From assembly GCA_018701395.1 (NCBI GenBank), contig JABIWU010000053.1, forward strand, positions 1 through 34,171: DNA of 34,171 bases, in the 5' to 3' direction. This DNA comes from Phycisphaerae bacterium (GTDB lineage Bacteria; Planctomycetota; Phycisphaerae; Phycisphaerales; SM1A02). Shown here in pieces: positions 31,252 to 34,171 of this stretch. Made by a program: the position numbers and the translations under genes. The notes beneath the pieces were generated by a model. That model searched no databases. It was not told where the DNA came from and saw only the letters and a program-made list of their open reading frames with translations. Position 1 is the first letter of the stretch, and each line of letters begins with the position of its first letter.

Positions 31252-31306
31252 ATGCTGTGTAGTGCATGGATGCGCTACGGTTATGTCTGGTTTATGCAAA
31301 CAGCAT
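31252..31306 (+). promoter_or_regulatory. Structured leader of the FliF-like gene
   Basis: ATGCTGT (31252-31258) pairs with ACAGCAT (31300-31306). Immediately inside, GTAGTGCAT (31259-31267) pairs with ATGCGCTAC (31270-31278) with one G-T pair, so the two helices stack. The ribosome-binding site GGAGAGGA (31313-31320) follows 6 nt later. No clear promoter could be fixed; TTGACG at 31241-31246 is a possible -35 without a good partner. Confidence 0.4.
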
Positions 31307-31326
31307 GAACACGGAGAGGATGATTC

Positions 31327-32484
31327 GTGAAAGACAGCTTAGTTACTTCAAAGAAATTCAGTTCAACGACAAACCGAACATTGCTAACCCTTGGATTTAT
31401 CGGTTTTACTGTGGGCATTCTTTTATCGGTGCAATCAAATGATAATGCAGCACGTGTTGAGCATTCTCAAGAACTTCAAATCGAAGAAGCACAGAGCATG
31501 CCGATTGAAAAAGAAGGCGAAAGCGTTTGGTTGCAATTTCTACCAAAAACTTCAATTGAAAAACGAGACGCTGTCCGAGCAACCCGTCAAAATGAACTTG
31601 CTGAAATGATTTCTACATTTGCAGGCGTGAAGCATTCAACAGTTCTTTTGTCCGATGCGCAGCAGCCGGGTATTGGTCAGCCTCACATAGTAATGTCGGC
31701 GTGCGTGATGGTCGAGCCAGAAAATGGGGCACTCTCTTCGATTACATTGCTAGCTATTCGAACAATTGTTGCTGGCGCAACTTCTGGCTTGCTAGTGGAA
31801 AATGTACAAGTAATTAATTCTCAGGTGGGTGCAATCGTAACGGGCACTAATCGCGTTGCTTCAAGACAGAATAGAGCAAGCGCGGTAAGGAAGCGAATCG
31901 AAATGGCGCTTGGGTTAACGATGGCAACCGTTTCCGTAAAGATGCAAAGCGACAATGCAATCACAGAGTACATTCCTTGGATTGACGATGCTACGCCAAT
32001 AGTTCGGGTGACACTTCCGAATTCATGGGTACAAAAACGTGCGAGTCAAGTTGGCACTGAAGAAATTGTACTGGCATCAGTTATTACTCTAGCAAAAGAA
32101 GCGGTGCCGACAGCAACAGTTTCAATCACGCTTGTCGAAGATGCAGTCATCGCTGCTCCACTGCTTGTAACAACAGAGTCATATGCAAAACAAATTGCTA
32201 TAGGTATTGGCTTAGCAGCAGTTTTATTATCTGGTTTCGTGGCGGATAGGCGAAGAAGGCCACAAGAAATAACAATACTCAAAAATGCAGAATCGCCGGA
32301 AGTAGAAGCCCGCAAAATACTTGAACTGGAACATTCTCTAGCTCGCCATGCAATTGATGCTTTAGACGGCGTTCGCAAGGTAGAGGTGCTGCGAGCGATT
32401 ATTAATTCAGAAGAACTCGCTGAAGATATGCCAGTTGTTGAAGTAAAACAGGGCGCACAACTTGAACTTACTAAATGTGGTTAA
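31327..32484 (+). CDS. FliF/YscJ-family ring-forming membrane protein homologue (orphan)
   Basis: 385 aa, starting with GTG behind GGAGAGGA. One membrane helix near the N terminus (about 18-35) and one near the C terminus (287-305), with a ring-building-motif-like domain at about 88-170: NELAEMISTFAGVKHSTVLLSD, PHIVMSACVMVEPENG (the psASV strand of FliF), ITLLAIRTIVAGATSGLLVENVQVIN (all in part). This matches the flagellar MS-ring protein FliF and the type III secretion protein SctJ/YscJ. It is shorter than FliF (about 550 aa), and the cytosolic tail (ARKILELEHSLARHAIDALDGV) does not match a FliG-binding end that I can recognise. No flagellar or secretion gene is nearby. Family call is moderate; function unknown. 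Confidence 0.6.
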   Translation: MKDSLVTSKKFSSTTNRTLLTLGFIGFTVGILLSVQSNDNAARVEHSQELQIEEAQSMPIEKEGESVWLQFLPKTSIEKRDAVRATRQNELAEMISTFAGVKHSTVLLSDAQQPGIGQPHIVMSACVMVEPENGALSSITLLAIRTIVAGATSGLLVENVQVINSQVGAIVTGTNRVASRQNRASAVRKRIEMALGLTMATVSVKMQSDNAITEYIPWIDDATPIVRVTLPNSWVQKRASQVGTEEIVLASVITLAKEAVPTATVSITLVEDAVIAAPLLVTTESYAKQIAIGIGLAAVLLSGFVADRRRRPQEITILKNAESPEVEARKILELEHSLARHAIDALDGVRKVEVLRAIINSEELAEDMPVVEVKQGAQLELTKCG

Positions 32485-33647
32485 GTGGTTGCGAAACTTC
32501 CGCGAGTGATCATCAATTCTAATGTTTGTCCAACAATGTCAACTTCGCGTTGTGTCATTGTTGTGAAGAACGGCAATGCAATGGTTCGCTGAGAGATAGA
32601 CTCAGCGACAGGGCAATTTGCTACTTCGGCATACTCAGAGAAAACAGGAAGGGTTGGAATTGATTGAAAGAAATCAGCGGCTCCAATTTCATGCCTATGT
32701 AATCCTTTGATTACCTCATCTCGATCATCTCTTGTAAAACGATCACTCAATCGAATTACATAGCCATCCCAACTCATTTGAATGCCCTCTTCAACTGTTG
32801 GGCATGAAATCTCTGCTACTCCACCAAGACGCCTTGTGTACCACAGCGCGACTTGGTCTCTTCGTTCCATGATTTCATCAAACCGAGTCATTTGAATTGC
32901 ACCAACCGCAGCGTGTACCTCACTCAGGCGAAATCCATGCCCCATTGATTGCATGAGTTCATCAGTTCGGACTCGCTGTAGGTCATCAATGGACATTGTT
33001 GGCTCACTTACAAAGCCATGGTTTCTGCGAAGTATACATTGCTCAGCTAAACCATCGTCGTCTGTAACGATTACTCCACCGTCTACGCTAGTGATTTGCG
33101 ATGTAGAGTGAAATGCAAAAATGGCTGTGCGACCAAACGTGCCAACTTGTCGGTTTCGTAGCATGCTCCCGATTGCTTGACCAGCATCTTCAATGAGTGG
33201 GATTTCTTGTTCTAGAGCAACTTTTGCAACGCCATCGATTCCTGCTGGATTGCCAAATGTGTGCGTCACAATAATGGCTTTTGTTTTGTCAGTAATCTTT
33301 TTTGCAAGATCGGTCTTGTCTAAATTCATAGTGCGAACATCGCAGTCAATAAAAATAGGGGTTGCACCAAGTTGAAGTATCGTGGATGCCGTTGCAGGAA
33401 ATGCAAAAGAGGGGATGGCAACTTCGTCGCCTAGACCAACGCCGAATGCTTCTAGTGTGATATGCATTGCACTGTGAGAGGAATTGGTTGCGATGCCGAA
33501 ATTGCATTCTGCATGCTTAGCAACAGCGGTTTCAAATCGTTTCGTCCACGACCCAAGGGCAAGTTGTTCGCCTAATAAAGCATCAGACGCTGCCCGTATT
33601 TCTCGGTCAGTAATGTCTGCACAACTCAGAGGTATATTCGATGCCAT
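32481..33647 (-). CDS. DegT/DnrJ/EryC1/StrS aminotransferase homologue lacking the PLP lysine
   Basis: 388 aa, the length and fold of sugar aminotransferases that act on nucleotide keto-sugars. Typical blocks are ALGSWTKRFE (30-39), NSSHSAMHITLEAFGVGLGDEV (in part; 55-75), PSFAFPATAST (79-89), the PLP-Asp in PLIEDAGQAIGS (150-161), FGRTAIFAFHSTS (171-183) and GFRLSEVHAAVG. At the position of the PLP-binding lysine (family pattern FxFHxxKxxxxGEGG) the protein has Ser183 (TCG), and the neighbouring GEGG reads VDGG. It cannot form the usual internal aldimine, so it is not an ordinary aminotransferase. It may be a dehydratase-like, regulatory or dead homologue. It follows the gene upstream on this strand by 5 nt and overlaps the FliF-like gene tail to tail. 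Confidence 0.85.
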   Translation of the reverse strand: MASNIPLSCADITDREIRAASDALLGEQLALGSWTKRFETAVAKHAECNFGIATNSSHSAMHITLEAFGVGLGDEVAIPSFAFPATASTILQLGATPIFIDCDVRTMNLDKTDLAKKITDKTKAIIVTHTFGNPAGIDGVAKVALEQEIPLIEDAGQAIGSMLRNRQVGTFGRTAIFAFHSTSQITSVDGGVIVTDDDGLAEQCILRRNHGFVSEPTMSIDDLQRVRTDELMQSMGHGFRLSEVHAAVGAIQMTRFDEIMERRDQVALWYTRRLGGVAEISCPTVEEGIQMSWDGYVIRLSDRFTRDDRDEVIKGLHRHEIGAADFFQSIPTLPVFSEYAEVANCPVAESISQRTIALPFFTTMTQREVDIVGQTLELMITRGSFATT

Positions 33648-33652
33648 ACTGA

Positions 33653-34171
33653 TTAATTTGAGCTAACTGCTGCAAGAGCTTTGTCGGCTAGGCCCATACG
33701 TTTTAGGTAAAGCCATGCAGCTTGAGTTTCAAGAGCAGGACTCAGATGCCCGCCGCCTGCAGCAATAATGCCAAGATATTCTTGGTCTTTCTTTTGTAGA
33801 GGGGAAGATGTTCTAGCTACAAGGAGTAGGGTAAGTACATCTGCTTTGTTGACACCGATTCGACGAAGCTTTGCGGCTTGTTCGGTTGCGTCTTCATTTG
33901 CGAGTTGGAGCATTGCAAGTAATAGGAGCTCTTGTTGCTCACTGTCATCTTTTGCGTCTTCCAAAATTGCCCAAGCATTTTTAGGTGCGATTTCTATAAG
34001 TCGAATGAATGCGCGAAACGCAACCTCTTTGCGGCGCGGGTTTGCATCAGTTTCTATAATTGAAAGGGATTCGTAAAAAGGCAGTGATTGTTCGTTCGTT
34101 AAGACTCCTTTTGCGAGCCTAAATGCCCAGTCGATGGATGCTCGATGCCCTTGTTTAACAAGTGCAATGAG
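33653..34171 (-). CDS. Unknown helical protein, 5' end outside the window
   Basis: The frame is open to the window edge, giving at least 172 residues of C-terminal sequence. It is rich in alpha helices of about 15 residues with Ala/Leu faces (EVAFRAFIRLIEIAP, ELLLLAMLQLANEDA, KADVLTLLLVARTS, ALETQAAWLYLKRMG), which suggests HEAT- or TPR-like repeats. No enzyme motif is seen. The real start is further upstream; a TTG at 33964 is not needed. It ends 5 bp before the DegT-like gene, so the two form an operon. Confidence 0.5.
   Translation of the reverse strand, partial: LIALVKQGHRASIDWAFRLAKGVLTNEQSLPFYESLSIIETDANPRRKEVAFRAFIRLIEIAPKNAWAILEDAKDDSEQQELLLLAMLQLANEDATEQAAKLRRIGVNKADVLTLLLVARTSSPLQKKDQEYLGIIAAGGGHLSPALETQAAWLYLKRMGLADKALAAVSSN

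Overview
The window looks like a chromosomal segment of a planctomycete, most likely of the class Phycisphaerae. The grounds are inference from gene content: secreted proteases with Cys-rich 'GACC' modules and a dockerin-like domain ending in WGPC (common in that class), several envelope proteins of planctomycete type, a ribosomal cluster without rpmD, adk, map or rpsD, and a RpoA with a long acidic tail. Base composition is moderate (roughly 40-45% G+C by eye). I see no phage, IS element, CRISPR array, tRNA or rRNA.

Layout. 1-1524: the broken end of an NAD(P)H-hydrate dehydratase gene, then a YhaM-type OB-fold/HD exoribonuclease. 1657-6328: two tandem paralogous secreted serine proteases; the second is enlarged by extra Cys-rich, dockerin-like and Notch-like (LNR) modules, and a strong terminator follows. 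6433-8291: a family 2 glycosyltransferase overlapping an unknown, possibly BshC-like, protein. 8281-9585 (minus): an unknown exported protein. 9644-24124: the fused S10-spc-alpha operon in the order rpsJ rplC rplD rplW rplB rpsS rplV rpsC rplP rpmC rpsQ rplN rplX rplE rpsN rpsH rplF rplR rpsE rplO secY infA rpmJ rpsM rpsK rpoA rplQ, with a TTGACA/TAGAAT promoter in front and a classic terminator behind. 24198-27020: pheS (no pheT beside it), a small membrane protein, tyrS. 27046-28919 (minus): cdaR-cdaA, a cyclic di-AMP synthase pair. 28959-32484: a small unknown protein, a lipoprotein, a membrane-anchored beta-rich protein and an orphan FliF/YscJ-like membrane protein. 32481-34171 (minus): a DegT-type aminotransferase homologue that has lost its PLP lysine, behind an unknown helical protein cut by the window edge.

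The most interesting signals are regulatory and structural. (1) A compact RNA structure fills the rpsK-rpoA gap, where rpsD is normally found: an extended hairpin whose 10-nt apical loop is complementary to the 9 nt next to the rpoA Shine-Dalgarno sequence, i.e. a pseudoknot with an extra hairpin between. (2) Seven first-of-unit genes without a Shine-Dalgarno sequence have a TANNNT hexamer exactly 6-8 nt before the start codon, the signature of leaderless mRNAs; two of them form a 39-bp divergent promoter. (3) S14 and L36, normally zinc proteins in their short forms, have both lost zinc ligands in the same operon. (4) Two enzyme homologues carry altered catalytic motifs (DegT Lys to Ser; CdaA DGA to DLG). 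(5) The FliF-like protein has no flagellar neighbours in the window and sits behind its own structured leader.

All functional calls come from reading motifs by eye; no searches, folding or alignments were run.
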